Assembly (NCBI GenBank): GCA_023023105.1
Contig: CP083824.1
Coordinates: forward strand, 3,348,001-3,412,000
Direction of reading: 5' to 3'
DNA: 64,000 nt
Source: Enterobacter ludwigii
Lineage (GTDB): Bacteria; Pseudomonadota; Gammaproteobacteria; Enterobacterales; Enterobacteriaceae
Shown here: positions 46,199-55,977 of the stretch, one piece after another
How the letters are laid out: the number at the start of each line of letters is the position of its first letter
Position numbering within the stretch: the stretch's first letter is position 1
Made by a program: the position numbers and the translations under genes
Notes under the pieces: generated by a model
Databases searched by the model: none
Seen by the model: the letters and a program-made list of their open reading frames with translations, nothing else
Told to the model about the DNA's origin: nothing

Positions 46199-48103
46199 TT
46201 ATGCGTGTCCGCGCTCGCGCCACCAGGCGATAAGCTGCAGGTAGTTGTCCCGAATGCGCGCCACCAGCTGCGCATCGTCAATATCGTGTTTCAGCCATGC
46301 GCGGGAGGCATCGCCAAACAGCGTGCGTCCCACGGCGAAGCCTTTTACCAGCGCCTGTCCCGATGCGGCTTTGAAGTCGGCACGCAGCTGTTCTGCCGGA
46401 GCATCCAGACCCAGGATTACCACGCCGCGACAGTGCGGGTCCCGGCGCGCGATAATCTCGCTCAGCGCCGTCCAGCCCCCGGCAGAGAGCGGCGGCAGTT
46501 TCCACCAGTCGGGGTAGATGCCCAGGTTGTAGAAACGGGAAATGGCGCGCAGGTAGAGCTCGTCGCTGCGCGGCATGCTGGCGGGCAATATCACCTCCAG
46601 CAGCAGTTCATGTCCGGACTGACAGCAGGCGTGGTACACCTCAGCGATTTTCTGCTCCTGCTCCAGACGCAGGCCGTGGGCATCTTCCGGATGGAAAAAG
46701 ACCAGGCACTTCACCACGTGCTCCTGCGGCCAGCTGATAAGCTGGGTACCAATGTTGCCGTGCTCCATCTCCAGCGGACGCGATCCCGGCAGTTCAATGG
46801 GACGACCAATCCACCACCCTTCCCCGGTGATGGCGTTCAGCGCATCCTGACCAAAGGTACCGTCGCACAGCAGGCCGGCTTTCCCCTCCAGCCCGGCAGA
46901 GCTTGCCGCCTCGCGGCTGGCCTGCAGGATCAGCTGCTTCAGGGCCGGAATGCGTTTGAGCGACGCGCCGCATTGCAGCGCCATATCCTCAAGCTGGCTG
47001 CGGTGATCGAAGGCCATCACGCACAGCTCCGGCCACTCGCGGCGGCGGGTGGTCACCCGGTGCAGATGGTTTAGACGCGGGTCGAGATCCGGGCGTGGAA
47101 CGAGCGCGGCGCGGGAGAGGTAATCATCCAGCTCGATTTTGCTCGGCATCGCCGGCGCACAGCCGTGCCGCGAGACCACCAGCGCCCCACAGGCGTTGGC
47201 GTAGCGGCACGCCTGCTCCCAGCCCTCGTCGTTCAGATAACCGCGCAGCAGGCCGGACATAAACGCATCCCCCGCGCCGAGGACGTTCAGCACCTCCACG
47301 CGCACGCCGGTCACCGTCAGGCCGTCGTCCAGCCGAGGGGGAATAGCATCGGTATACACCGAGCATCCAAGCGCGCCGCGCTTGCACACCAGTGTCGCCT
47401 TGCTGACGTGGCGCACCTGCGCCAGCGCCTGCAACGTATCGGTGCTGCCCCCGGCAATATGAAACTCCTCTTCGGTGCCGACAATGACGTCGAAGAGGTG
47501 CAGCACTTCCTGCAGCTCGCGGGTGACCTGATCGGCGGCGATAAAACGCGTTTCGCCGTCGCCTAAGGAGGTTAGCCCCCACAGCACCGGACGGTAGTCG
47601 ATGTCCAGCACCGTGCGCACGCCGTGACGGCGGGCGTAATTCAGCGCCGTCAGCACCGCCTCGCGGGTCTGCGGGTGAGAAAGGTGAGTCCCGGTGATGG
47701 CAAGACACCGTGCGGAGGCAATGTAGCTTTCGTCCACATCGCTGGCGGTAATCGCCATATCCGCGCAGTTATCGCGATAAAAAATCAGAGGAAAGGTGTC
47801 CCGGTCTTTAATGCCGAGCAGCACCAGCGCCGTGAGGCGGTCTTTATCGGTGATCAGATGGCTGGTATCGCAGCCCACCTGGTTTAACTCTTCCCGCAGG
47901 AAACGTCCCATATGCTCATCGCCGACACGCGCCAGCATTGACGAGCGTAGGCCCTGACGCGCGGTGCCGTACGCCACGTTGCCGGACGAGCCGCCGAGAT
48001 ATTTGGCGAAGCTCGACACATCCTCCAGACGGGCACCAATCTGCTGGCTGTAGAGGTCTACCGCCACGCGGCCCATGCATATCACATCAAACTGCTTTTC
48101 CAC
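46199..48103 (-). CDS. iolC: IolC kinase fused to DUF2090 aldolase domain
   Basis: 634 residues in two parts. Residues 1-about 325 are a PfkB-family 5-dehydro-2-deoxygluconokinase (GGSSGNVAYG near the N-terminus, and the catalytic NVLGAGDAF). Residues about 330-634 are a DUF2090 domain, thought to be the 5-dehydro-2-deoxyphosphogluconate aldolase (MAFDHRSQLEDMA, FHPEDAHGLR, KGFAVGRTLFG). Together they would turn DKG into DHAP and malonate semialdehyde, so no separate iolJ is needed. Start is GTG with GAGGG 6 bases upstream. The DUF2090 function is known in the family, not shown here. Confidence 0.94.
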   Translation of the reverse strand: MEKQFDVICMGRVAVDLYSQQIGARLEDVSSFAKYLGGSSGNVAYGTARQGLRSSMLARVGDEHMGRFLREELNQVGCDTSHLITDKDRLTALVLLGIKDRDTFPLIFYRDNCADMAITASDVDESYIASARCLAITGTHLSHPQTREAVLTALNYARRHGVRTVLDIDYRPVLWGLTSLGDGETRFIAADQVTRELQEVLHLFDVIVGTEEEFHIAGGSTDTLQALAQVRHVSKATLVCKRGALGCSVYTDAIPPRLDDGLTVTGVRVEVLNVLGAGDAFMSGLLRGYLNDEGWEQACRYANACGALVVSRHGCAPAMPSKIELDDYLSRAALVPRPDLDPRLNHLHRVTTRRREWPELCVMAFDHRSQLEDMALQCGASLKRIPALKQLILQASREAASSAGLEGKAGLLCDGTFGQDALNAITGEGWWIGRPIELPGSRPLEMEHGNIGTQLISWPQEHVVKCLVFFHPEDAHGLRLEQEQKIAEVYHACCQSGHELLLEVILPASMPRSDELYLRAISRFYNLGIYPDWWKLPPLSAGGWTALSEIIARRDPHCRGVVILGLDAPAEQLRADFKAASGQALVKGFAVGRTLFGDASRAWLKHDIDDAQLVARIRDNYLQLIAWWRERGHA

Positions 48104-48115
48104 GTTGAACCCTCT

Positions 48116-49249
48116 TCAGACAATGTCATTCACGTTCAGCCAGCGGCCTTGCTGGTGTGAGAGTGCGATGGCGTCCAGCACGCGCGAGACCTTCCAGCCC
48201 TCTTCGAAGTCCGGCCACATCGGCGCGTCGGCGGCGATGCCGTCTACCAGGTCACGCACTTCCACCGTTTTTTGATCGTTAAAGCCAATACCGTGGCCTG
48301 CACCCATACAGAACGCGCCGTAGTCCGGGTGTGCCGGGCCGACCAGCAGCGTGCGGAACCCCTGACGGTTCACCGGATCGTCATGCAGATAAAGCTTCAG
48401 CTCCGCCATCCGCTCCTGGGTGAAGCTGATGGCACCTTTCGTCCCGGTGATCACATACGAAAGCCCCATCTTGCGGCCGCAGGCGACGCGGGAAGTTTCA
48501 ATGACGCCCTGCGCCCCACCCGCGAAGCGCACCATCGCGTGGGCCTGATCTTCATTTTCCACGGCGACCATTTCCGACGATCCGGCCTTCGCCGGACGTG
48601 CCGGCACCACAATCTTCAGATCGCCGCAAACCTGCTCAATCTCCCCCACCAGGTACTGGGCCATATTGACGATATGCGCCGCCAGGTCACCCAGTGCGCC
48701 CAGTCCGGCGGTTTCTTTAAAACAGTGCCAGTGAATGGGGGAAAGCGGGTCGGCCATATAGTCTTCGTTGTGGGTGCCGTAGAAGTGGATCACCTCTCCA
48801 ATTTCGCCGCGCGCAATAATCTCTTTCGCCAGCTGCGCCGTCGGGTTTTTCATGTAGTTGAACCCCACCAGCGTTTTCACCCCTGCCCGCTTCGCGGCGT
48901 CGACCATTTCGCGCGCGTCGTGGGCATTCAGCGCCAGCGGCTTCTCCGAGTAAACATGCTTGCCGTGACGGATCGCCTCCAGCGCCATCTCTTTATGCAG
49001 ATGGTTGGGGGAGCAAATATCCACCACATCAATGGCCGGGTCGGCAACCAGCGCCCGCCAGTCACCGGTTGAGCGATTGAAGCCAAACGCCTGCGCGCGC
49101 TCTGCCGCCAGCGTCGGGTTCACCTCCGCCACCATCTCACGCACCAGTTTGCCGCGCAGGTTGAACACCGTCGGGGCCTGGGCATAGGCAATGGCATGCG
49201 CCTTGCCGATATACCCGGTGCCAATCAATCCAATACGAACCTCTTTCAT
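48116..49249 (-). CDS. Gfo/Idh/MocA-family dehydrogenase
   Basis: 377 residues. The N-terminal NAD(P)-binding fold has GLIGTGYIGKAHA and the family catalytic lysine motif YSEKPLAL. It is larger than IolG (328) and only distantly like it. Its place inside the iol unit between permease and iolC suggests it oxidises another inositol isomer (scyllo- or D-chiro-inositol) or an inositol derivative. The ATG with GAGG 6 bases upstream is chosen over a GTG four codons earlier. Confidence 0.88.
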   Translation of the reverse strand: MKEVRIGLIGTGYIGKAHAIAYAQAPTVFNLRGKLVREMVAEVNPTLAAERAQAFGFNRSTGDWRALVADPAIDVVDICSPNHLHKEMALEAIRHGKHVYSEKPLALNAHDAREMVDAAKRAGVKTLVGFNYMKNPTAQLAKEIIARGEIGEVIHFYGTHNEDYMADPLSPIHWHCFKETAGLGALGDLAAHIVNMAQYLVGEIEQVCGDLKIVVPARPAKAGSSEMVAVENEDQAHAMVRFAGGAQGVIETSRVACGRKMGLSYVITGTKGAISFTQERMAELKLYLHDDPVNRQGFRTLLVGPAHPDYGAFCMGAGHGIGFNDQKTVEVRDLVDGIAADAPMWPDFEEGWKVSRVLDAIALSHQQGRWLNVNDIV

Positions 49250-49257
49250 CGTGATCC

Positions 49258-50193
49258 TCACAGTGCGCCGCGACGGCTCTTGGCATAGGTGTCGAATGCC
49301 ACCGCCAGAACGATAATTAATCCGGTGATAATTTGCTGGTAGTAGGCCGAGACGTTCATCAGTACCAGGCCGTTAATCAGAATGCCCATGATGATGGAGC
49401 CGATAATCGTGCCACCGATGCGTCCGTAGCCGCCCATCAACGACGTGCCGCCAATGACTACTGAAGCAATAACGCGCAGCTCAAAGGAGATCCCGGCCAC
49501 CGCCTCGGCGCTCCCCAGACGTGCCGCCTCCGGATTGCCACCAATGGCGTAGACGAAGCGCCCCCAGCGGGTTTTATGCAGCGCCAGATAACCGCCGATG
49601 GCGACGATGGCAAAGATCCAGATCGGAATGGAGATGCCGAGCAGCTCCCCGCGCCCCCACCAACGATAGCCCTGATCGAAACCGGCGATCGGCGCGCCAT
49701 CGTTAATCACCAGCGTCAGGCCGCGCCAGATGGTCATCCCGCCGAGGGTGACGATGAACGGCGGCAGGCGCAGGCGGGTGACGCCCAGACCGTGCAGAAA
49801 ACCAATCGCCGTGCCCATGGCCAGACAGATCCCCAGCCCAATCAGCCAGCTCATGCCGCCCCAGGCGTTCGGGTCAACGGTGGTGAAGTTGTCGCCTTTG
49901 ATCACGTAGGCCGCGGTCATGGCGCACACCGCCAGAATGGAGCCCACGGAGAGGTCGATCCCGGCGGTCAGAATAACGAAGGTCATCCCCACGGCCATAA
50001 TTCCGTAGATGGAGACTTCGGTCAGGATGTTGAAAATATTGCGTTCAGAGAAAAAGTTGCTGTTCTGCGACTGGAAGAAGATCAGCAGCAGGATCATGAA
50101 AATCAGCACCCCGAAGCGCTCGAAGAAGGCGATGGGATCGATGCGTCCGGCGCGTTTGACCGGGGCCTGCGTTTTAGAAATCATCTGCGTCAT
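49258..50193 (-). CDS. Sugar ABC permease with apparent internal deletion
   Basis: 311 residues of the RbsC-type permease family, partner of the next two genes, in the place of an inositol importer. The start and end are normal (GMTFVILTAGIDLSVGS; IVLAVAFDTYAKSRRGAL). In the middle, NPEAARL (to Leu226) is joined straight to GSAEAVAGISFELRVIAS. Related permeases have about 30-35 residues here, including one membrane helix (a SGI-V-...-LAG-...-ARL stretch). The family length is near 345. A deletion between two ARL-like stretches explains this and stays in frame. The protein is probably topologically disturbed and may not work. Confidence 0.85.
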   Translation of the reverse strand: MTQMISKTQAPVKRAGRIDPIAFFERFGVLIFMILLLIFFQSQNSNFFSERNIFNILTEVSIYGIMAVGMTFVILTAGIDLSVGSILAVCAMTAAYVIKGDNFTTVDPNAWGGMSWLIGLGICLAMGTAIGFLHGLGVTRLRLPPFIVTLGGMTIWRGLTLVINDGAPIAGFDQGYRWWGRGELLGISIPIWIFAIVAIGGYLALHKTRWGRFVYAIGGNPEAARLGSAEAVAGISFELRVIASVVIGGTSLMGGYGRIGGTIIGSIIMGILINGLVLMNVSAYYQQIITGLIIVLAVAFDTYAKSRRGAL

Positions 50194-50204
50194 GAGAAAC
50201 TCCG

Positions 50205-51752
50205 TTATGCCGCGTTCAGGGCGTTGTGGTTGATGGCCATCATCGTCATCAGCCGTTCTTCGTTAGCGTCGTCACCGTGGATCTCGCCAGTTACCCGGCC
50301 TTCACTGAGCGTGATGATCCGGTCAGACACCGCCATCACTTCAGGCAGATCGGAGGAGATCACAATCACCGCCACGCCCTTTTTCGCCATATCAAACAGC
50401 ACCTGGTGCACTTCCGATTTGGTCCCGACGTCGATGCCACGCGTCGGCTCATCGACAATCAGCACCCGCGGGTTGAGCGCCATGCAGCGCGCGAGGATCA
50501 CTTTCTGCTGGTTGCCGCCAGAGAGCTTGCGCACCTCCTGCGCGCTGTTGACCATTTTGATCTGCAGAGCCTGGCGGTAAGACTCAATCAGGTCGTCCTC
50601 TTTGCGGGTATTCACGAACCAGCGCCACTGCAGCAACGAGGAGAGGCAGGAGAGCGACAGGTTGTCGCGAATCGACAGCCCCAGCACCGCCCCCTCTTTC
50701 TTACGGTCTTCCGGTACCAGTGCCACCCCCTGATCGAGGGCATAAAGCGGGTCGCGCGGCTGGTACGGCACGCCGTCCAGCTCAAAGCTGCCTGAAGTAA
50801 AGGCGTCAGCGCCAAACAGGCAGCGCGCCACCTCGGTACGGCCAGCCCCCACCAGCCCGGCAATCCCTAAGACTTCCCCGGCGTGGACGTGGAAACTGAT
50901 GTCATGCAGAGCGATACCGTGTGGATCCAGCGGCGGTTTTTCCCGGCTTAACCCCTTCACCGACAAACGGACAGGTTTGTCTTGATGATGGGTTTCGCTG
51001 GCAGGGCGGCGGTTAAAGGCCACGTCACGCCCTACCATCAGGCGGATCAACTGCTCTACGTTGGTCTCCGCTACCGCGCCGGTGCCGGTGAAACGGCCAT
51101 CCTGGAAAACGGTGAAACGATCGCAAAGCTGGAAAACTTCATGCAGGCGGTGAGTGACATAAATAATGCTCACGCCACGGTTTTTAAGCTCCCGCACCAC
51201 GCGGTGCAGGCTTTCCACCTCGCTGTCACTCAGCGCGGCGGAGGGTTCATCCATGATGATCAGCCTGGCATTGAGGGTCAGCGCCCGGGCAATCTCCACC
51301 ATTTGCTGCTGGGCCACGCTCAGACGAGCGACGGGCGTGGTCGGTGCGACATTCAGTTGCAGATAATCGAGAATCACCTGCGCTTCCTGATTGACCGCTT
51401 TTTCGTCGACGATCAGGTTACGTTTGCGCGGTTCGCGTCCGAGAAACATGTTTTCCGCGACGGTCATGTTGGGCAGCAGGTTGAATTCCTGATAGATGGT
51501 GATAATGCCCTTGTTCTGCCGTTCTACCGGGGAGTCGTCCACCGGCAGCGTTTCACCGTTGAACCAGATCTCTCCGCGCGTCTGCGGCTGTGCGCCCGCG
51601 AGTGCCTTCAACAGCGTGGATTTCCCGGCGCCGTTTTCGCCCAGCAAAGCGTGAATTTCACCCGTGCCGACGGTGAGCTGGGCGCTGCTCAGCGCCCATA
51701 CGCCGGAAAAGCTTTTTGCCAGGTCGGTTACTTTCAGTAAGGGTTGCGACAT
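50205..51752 (-). CDS. Sugar ABC importer ATPase (RbsA-type)
   Basis: 515 residues with two fused ABC domains. The first has Walker A GENGAGKST, the signature LSVAQQQMVEIARAL and Walker B LIIMDEPSAAL. The second has a degenerate Walker A (GLVGAGRTE) but a good signature (LSGGNQQKV) and DEPTRGIDVG, as in RbsA, XylG and MglA. It energises uptake through the neighbouring permease and binding protein, most likely of inositol given the cluster. Confidence 0.93.
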   Translation of the reverse strand: MSQPLLKVTDLAKSFSGVWALSSAQLTVGTGEIHALLGENGAGKSTLLKALAGAQPQTRGEIWFNGETLPVDDSPVERQNKGIITIYQEFNLLPNMTVAENMFLGREPRKRNLIVDEKAVNQEAQVILDYLQLNVAPTTPVARLSVAQQQMVEIARALTLNARLIIMDEPSAALSDSEVESLHRVVRELKNRGVSIIYVTHRLHEVFQLCDRFTVFQDGRFTGTGAVAETNVEQLIRLMVGRDVAFNRRPASETHHQDKPVRLSVKGLSREKPPLDPHGIALHDISFHVHAGEVLGIAGLVGAGRTEVARCLFGADAFTSGSFELDGVPYQPRDPLYALDQGVALVPEDRKKEGAVLGLSIRDNLSLSCLSSLLQWRWFVNTRKEDDLIESYRQALQIKMVNSAQEVRKLSGGNQQKVILARCMALNPRVLIVDEPTRGIDVGTKSEVHQVLFDMAKKGVAVIVISSDLPEVMAVSDRIITLSEGRVTGEIHGDDANEERLMTMMAINHNALNAA

Positions 51753-51803
51753 CAGCCTGCTCCTTATTTATGGGGAGCCGCCCGTACGGCGGCTCCGGAC
51801 AAA

Positions 51804-52733
51804 TCAGTTACCGGCCTCAGCAATACGCTCAGCCTGCTGCAGGTTCTCTTTGGTGATCAGCGTCGGCGGATAGTCCGCCCCGGTGATGGCTTTTTTCTCA
51901 CGTACGTTAGCCACCAGCTGGCTCATCGCCGTGGTCACCGCAAAGCCCGGGCGCTGATCCGCCGTTACCGCCAGCCAGCCGTCGCGCACGCGGGCCAGCG
52001 CTTCCGGTACCGCATCAAAGCCGGTCACCAGAATTTCGCCCGGCTTCACACCCTGGCTCTGCAGCGCTTCAATCGCCCCCAGCGCCATATCATCGTTGGC
52101 GGAGAGGATCACCTGCGGACGTTTCGGCAGCGACGGCAGAACGCTTTCGACAATGCGCATCCCTTCCGAACGCATCCAGTTGCCGGTCTGATCGGCGACG
52201 ATCTTGTACTTATCCCCACCCGCCTTCAGGCTGTCGCGGATCCCTTTGGTGCGTTCAATGTTGGAGGAGGAGCCCGGCTGGCCGGTCAACAGAATGATGT
52301 CTGCGCCGTTGGGGAATTTAGTTTTGACGAAGTCGCCAATCGCCTGGCCGCCCTTGTAGTTATTGGCGCCAAAGTGCGGCACTTTTTTCTGGCTATCGAC
52401 GGAGCGATCAAGCGTCACAACCGGCAGCTTCGCATCCTGAATTTCATCTACCGCACTGGAGACCGCGTTCACATCGTTCGGGGAGACGATAAAGCCCTGC
52501 GCACCACGGGTGATGGCGTTTTCCAGGTCAGCCACCTGCTTCGGTGAGCTGCCCTGACCGTCCAGTACCTGAAGTTTCACGCCCATCTCTTTTGCGGCTT
52601 TCACCGCCGTGCGCTGCATGTGAACTTCAAACGGCATGGCCAGGTTTGGTGTACTGAAAACAAGTTGCTCGTTTTCGGCGAGGGCGGCCCCGGATGTCAT
52701 GACGATGAGGGCGGCTAAGATCAGTTTTTTCAT
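51804..52733 (-). CDS. Periplasmic sugar-binding protein of the iol cluster
   Basis: 309 residues of the RbsB/PBP1 family. The signal peptide is residues 1-19 (KKLILAALIVMTSGAALA, cleavage before ENE). The sugar-site regions FIVSPNDVNAV, VVTLDRSVD and LSANDDMALGA follow the family. The start is the ATG before the signal peptide; a much longer open frame is discarded. It is the first transporter gene after iolG. Confidence 0.93.
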   Translation of the reverse strand: MKKLILAALIVMTSGAALAENEQLVFSTPNLAMPFEVHMQRTAVKAAKEMGVKLQVLDGQGSSPKQVADLENAITRGAQGFIVSPNDVNAVSSAVDEIQDAKLPVVTLDRSVDSQKKVPHFGANNYKGGQAIGDFVKTKFPNGADIILLTGQPGSSSNIERTKGIRDSLKAGGDKYKIVADQTGNWMRSEGMRIVESVLPSLPKRPQVILSANDDMALGAIEALQSQGVKPGEILVTGFDAVPEALARVRDGWLAVTADQRPGFAVTTAMSQLVANVREKKAITGADYPPTLITKENLQQAERIAEAGN

Positions 52734-52764
52734 TATTATGTCTCTCTGTGTAGGGTTGTTGTGT

Positions 52765-53751
52765 TTAGAGGACGATCTCGCGCTGGCAACGCAGTGATTC
52801 CAGCGCTTTATCCGCGAGGTACAGCGCACGTTCACCATCATCGCCGCTGCAATCAGGTACCGCTTCGCCGCGCAGGACCGCAACAAAGTGTTCCCATTCC
52901 GCGGCGTAAGCGGATTTGTAGCGTTGCAGGAAGAAGTGTTCCGGCAGCGCGCTGGTGCAACCCTGTTTGCCGTAGTGCTGCACCTGGTTTTCAAGGATAT
53001 TGCCCGCGCACAGCAGCCCTTCGGAGCCGTGCAGCTCCAGGCGCTGGTCGTAGCCGTATGAAGAGCGGCGACTGTTGACGATGGTCGCCATCGCGCCGGA
53101 GGCGTACTTCAGAACGATAAACGCGGTGTCGATATCTCCCGCTTCGCCAATCGCCGGATCCACCAGATTGCTGCCCTGGGCATACACCGACACCGGCTCT
53201 TCACCCATGATGAAGCGCGCCATGTCAAAGTCGTGAATGGTCATATCGCGGAACATGCCGCCGGAAACACGCACGTACTCCGCAGGCGGTGGGGACGGAT
53301 CGCGGGAGATGATCAGCAGCGATTCCGGTTTGCCGATACGCCCGGCCTGAGCGTCGGTTTTCACGCGACGGAACTGCGGGTCAAAGCGACGGTTAAAGCC
53401 GATGAACAGCGGTACGTCATACTCCCTGACCACCTTCAGGCAGTCGCGTACGCGGGCAAGATCAAGGTGTACCGGTTTTTCACAGAAGATGGCTTTGCCG
53501 TGACGAGCGGCCATTTCAATCAGATCAGCGTGGGTGTCGGTCGCGGAGGCGATCAGTACGGCATGAACGTTCGGGTCGGTCATCGCCTCATCCAAGCTCT
53601 GCTGACGCGCCTGATATTGCGTGGCGAGACGGGTGGCGAATTCCTGATTCGGGTCAACCACGGACCAGAGCGTGGTCGCACTGTGGCTGGCGATGTTAGC
53701 TGCATGTACCTGGCCAATTCGGCCAGCGCCCAGTAAAGCAATGTTAAACAT
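52765..53751 (-). CDS. iolG: Inositol 2-dehydrogenase IolG
   Basis: 328 residues, Gfo/Idh/MocA family. It oxidises myo-inositol to 2-keto-myo-inositol with NAD. The NAD loop is ALLGAGRIGQVHA, the catalytic lysine lies in CEKPVHLD, and DMTIHDFDMARF holds the Asp/His pair. GGGAG precedes the ATG. It is the first gene of its transcription unit, with an iolA-like promoter block 38 bp upstream. Confidence 0.94.
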   Translation of the reverse strand: MFNIALLGAGRIGQVHAANIASHSATTLWSVVDPNQEFATRLATQYQARQQSLDEAMTDPNVHAVLIASATDTHADLIEMAARHGKAIFCEKPVHLDLARVRDCLKVVREYDVPLFIGFNRRFDPQFRRVKTDAQAGRIGKPESLLIISRDPSPPPAEYVRVSGGMFRDMTIHDFDMARFIMGEEPVSVYAQGSNLVDPAIGEAGDIDTAFIVLKYASGAMATIVNSRRSSYGYDQRLELHGSEGLLCAGNILENQVQHYGKQGCTSALPEHFFLQRYKSAYAAEWEHFVAVLRGEAVPDCSGDDGERALYLADKALESLRCQREIVL

Positions 53752-53788
53752 AACGGCTCCCGGTGTTGGTGAATGCTGTGAACTAACG

Positions 53789-53820
53789 ACACTATAAATA
53801 AAACATTTATTTCATTTTTA
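53789..53820 (-). promoter_or_regulatory. iolG promoter/operator block shared with iolA
   Basis: A 32-bp block that agrees at 26 of 32 positions with the block at 57536-57567 before iolA. On the minus strand both end in a TATAGT -10-like hexamer; both carry AAACA(N3)ATT cores. It also lies within a CACTAT-N28-ATAGTG inverted repeat (53790-53829). Likely binding site of the RpiR-type IolR; inferred from conservation and position. Confidence 0.6.
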
Positions 53821-53964
53821 TAAATAGTGAAAATTATGTTTTTGAGTGCGAGTTAACACTTTTGAGATGTATGAGATAAATTTTGTTATCAATCTCACAA
53901 CATGGAGGAAGGTATGCCCCTCCATTACAAAGGAGCGAGGGAGTGAAAACCGCACCGTACCGTC

Positions 53965-53998
53965 CCCTCTCCCGTTGGGAGAGGGTCAGGGTGAGGGG
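53965..53998. repeat. CCCTCTCCC-type intergenic repeat, copy 2
   Basis: CCCTCTCCC - GTT - GGGAGAGGG followed by TCAGGGTGAGGGG, between iolD and iolG. Same element as at 22289-22319. It may also serve as the 3' end of the iolA-iolD transcript. Confidence 0.85.
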
Positions 53999-54040
53999 AA
54001 AAAGAAAAATGAAATGAAAATTTCGTTATGGCAGGAAATC

Positions 54041-55966
54041 TCAATACTGACGGGCTTTTTTCACCTGAGCCTGCGTTTGCTCGGCGGCCTGGCGCACCGC
54101 TGGCGACTCAGCCACCTGCGCATCGCCGGTTCGCCACCATGACGCGTAATCATGGGTCATCGTTTTCGGCAGCACTTTGATGTCGAGGAGCGTCGGCCCC
54201 GGGTGGGCGCGCGAGGCTTCCAGCGCCGTCAGCAGGCTTTGCTCGTCATGAACTCGCCATGCTCGACAGCCGTAGCTTTCCGCGTTTTGCGCAAAATCGA
54301 CCTTCACCAGTGGCCCGTCAAGCCGACCCGTTTTCGGGTTGCGGTAGCGGTTTTCCGTGCCAAAACTCCCCATTCCGTGCCCCATCTGCAGGTTGTTAAT
54401 GCAGCCGAAGCTGGCGTTATCAAACAGCAGAATGGTGACCTTAATGCCCTCCTGTACGGCGGTTTGCAGCTCTGAATGCAGCATCATGTACGAACCATCA
54501 CCCACCATGGCGTACACCGGCTGCTGAGGTTTTGCCAGCTTCGCGCCGATGGCCGCTGCGACCTCGTACCCCATACAGGAGTAACCGTACTCCAGGTGGT
54601 AACTGTCCGGCGTTTTGATCTGCCAGAGGCGCTGTAAATCTCCCGGCAGCGAACCGGCCGCGCCCACCACGATGGCGTCATCTTCAACATGCTGGTTGAT
54701 CAGCCCAAGCACCCGAGTCTGGGTCAGGCGGGTGTTGAGCGTTTCACCGTATTCCATGAGCTGCGCATCAAGGTGCCCTGCCACTTCAGGCGCGTCGTCC
54801 GGACGCCACTGGCGATCCCACAGGCGACGGCACTCGTCGCGCCAGGCGGATTTCGCCTCAGCGATCGCCTCTCCCCAGCCGCTGCGATAATCTTTCAGCG
54901 CGTGGGTCAAGGCCGTCAACCCGGTTTGGGCATCGGCAATCAGCGCGGTGGCATCCAGCTTCAGGGCGTCAAACTCGGCCACGTTCAGCAGCAGGAACTC
55001 GACGTCCGGATGGGAAAAGAGCGCCTTGGAGCCGGTGGTAAAATCAGTAAGACGCGTGCCGATGCCAATTACTAAGTCAGCCTGCGGCGCAAGCTGGTTG
55101 GCGGCCATTCCGCCCGTCACACCGACGCCCCCCAGATTAAGCGGGTGATCGCTTACCAGCGCCCCCTTTCCGGCCTGAGTTTCGGCAAACGGCAGTTGCA
55201 GCGTTTGAACAAATTCCCGTAACGCCTCATGCGCACCGGAGTAACGCACGCCGCCGCCGCATACCACCAGCGGACGGCACTTGCGGGCAATCAATGCCTG
55301 AGCCTGCGCCAGCCGCTGCGGGTCAGGTGGACGGCGTTCAATATGATGCACACGACGCGCAAAGAAACTCAGGGGGTAATCCCAGGCTTCCCCCTGCACA
55401 TCCTGAGGTAAGCAAATGGTCACTGCCCCTGTATTTGCGGGGTCAGTAAGCGTTCGCATCGCGCTTAACATCGCGCTCATGAGCTGTTCAGGACGGTTGA
55501 TGCGGTCCCAGTAGCGGGAGACCGGGCGGAAACAGTCGTTGGTACTGATGCTGAGATCGTGATACTGCTCGATCTGCTGCAACACCGGGTCCGGCTGACG
55601 GCTGGCGTAGATATCGCCCGGCAACAGCAGGAGCGGAATACGGTTCGCCGTGGCCGTCGCGGCCGCCGTCACCATATTGGCAGCACCAGGCCCAACGGAT
55701 GAGGTGACGGCAAAAATACGCTGGCGGCGATGCTGTTTGGCGAATCCCGTCGCCATATGGGCAATCCCCTGCTCGTTACAGCCCTGCATCACCTGCAGAT
55801 GGCCGGGGTCCTGCTCCAGCGCCTGGCCGATACCGAGCACGTTACCGTGCCCAAAGATCGTTGCCACGCCCTCCACAAAGGGCGTTTCGTTACCATCAAC
55901 GCTAACGTATTGTTGATTAAGGAATCTGACCAGCGCCTGGGCCATGGTCATACGTTCGGTTTGCAT
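54041..55966 (-). CDS. iolD: 3D-(3,5/4)-trihydroxycyclohexane-1,2-dione hydrolase IolD
   Basis: 641 residues, ThDP-dependent. It opens the ring of the IolE product to give 5-deoxy-glucuronate. The catalytic Glu65 ([11 protein letters not shown]) and the ThDP/Mg motif starting GDGSYMML and ending ILLFDN are present. The three ThDP-enzyme domains are complete. It follows iolA by 11 bp; iolA-iolD form one unit. Confidence 0.96.
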   Translation of the reverse strand: MQTERMTMAQALVRFLNQQYVSVDGNETPFVEGVATIFGHGNVLGIGQALEQDPGHLQVMQGCNEQGIAHMATGFAKQHRRQRIFAVTSSVGPGAANMVTAAATATANRIPLLLLPGDIYASRQPDPVLQQIEQYHDLSISTNDCFRPVSRYWDRINRPEQLMSAMLSAMRTLTDPANTGAVTICLPQDVQGEAWDYPLSFFARRVHHIERRPPDPQRLAQAQALIARKCRPLVVCGGGVRYSGAHEALREFVQTLQLPFAETQAGKGALVSDHPLNLGGVGVTGGMAANQLAPQADLVIGIGTRLTDFTTGSKALFSHPDVEFLLLNVAEFDALKLDATALIADAQTGLTALTHALKDYRSGWGEAIAEAKSAWRDECRRLWDRQWRPDDAPEVAGHLDAQLMEYGETLNTRLTQTRVLGLINQHVEDDAIVVGAAGSLPGDLQRLWQIKTPDSYHLEYGYSCMGYEVAAAIGAKLAKPQQPVYAMVGDGSYMMLHSELQTAVQEGIKVTILLFDNASFGCINNLQMGHGMGSFGTENRYRNPKTGRLDGPLVKVDFAQNAESYGCRAWRVHDEQSLLTALEASRAHPGPTLLDIKVLPKTMTHDYASWWRTGDAQVAESPAVRQAAEQTQAQVKKARQY

Positions 55967-55977
55967 AAAACCCCCTG

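Noticed and set aside
48272..49072. 266-codon plus-strand frame opposite the Gfo/Idh dehydrogenase
   Set aside because: Shadow of a strong gene; rich in His/Arg with no domain or ribosome site.
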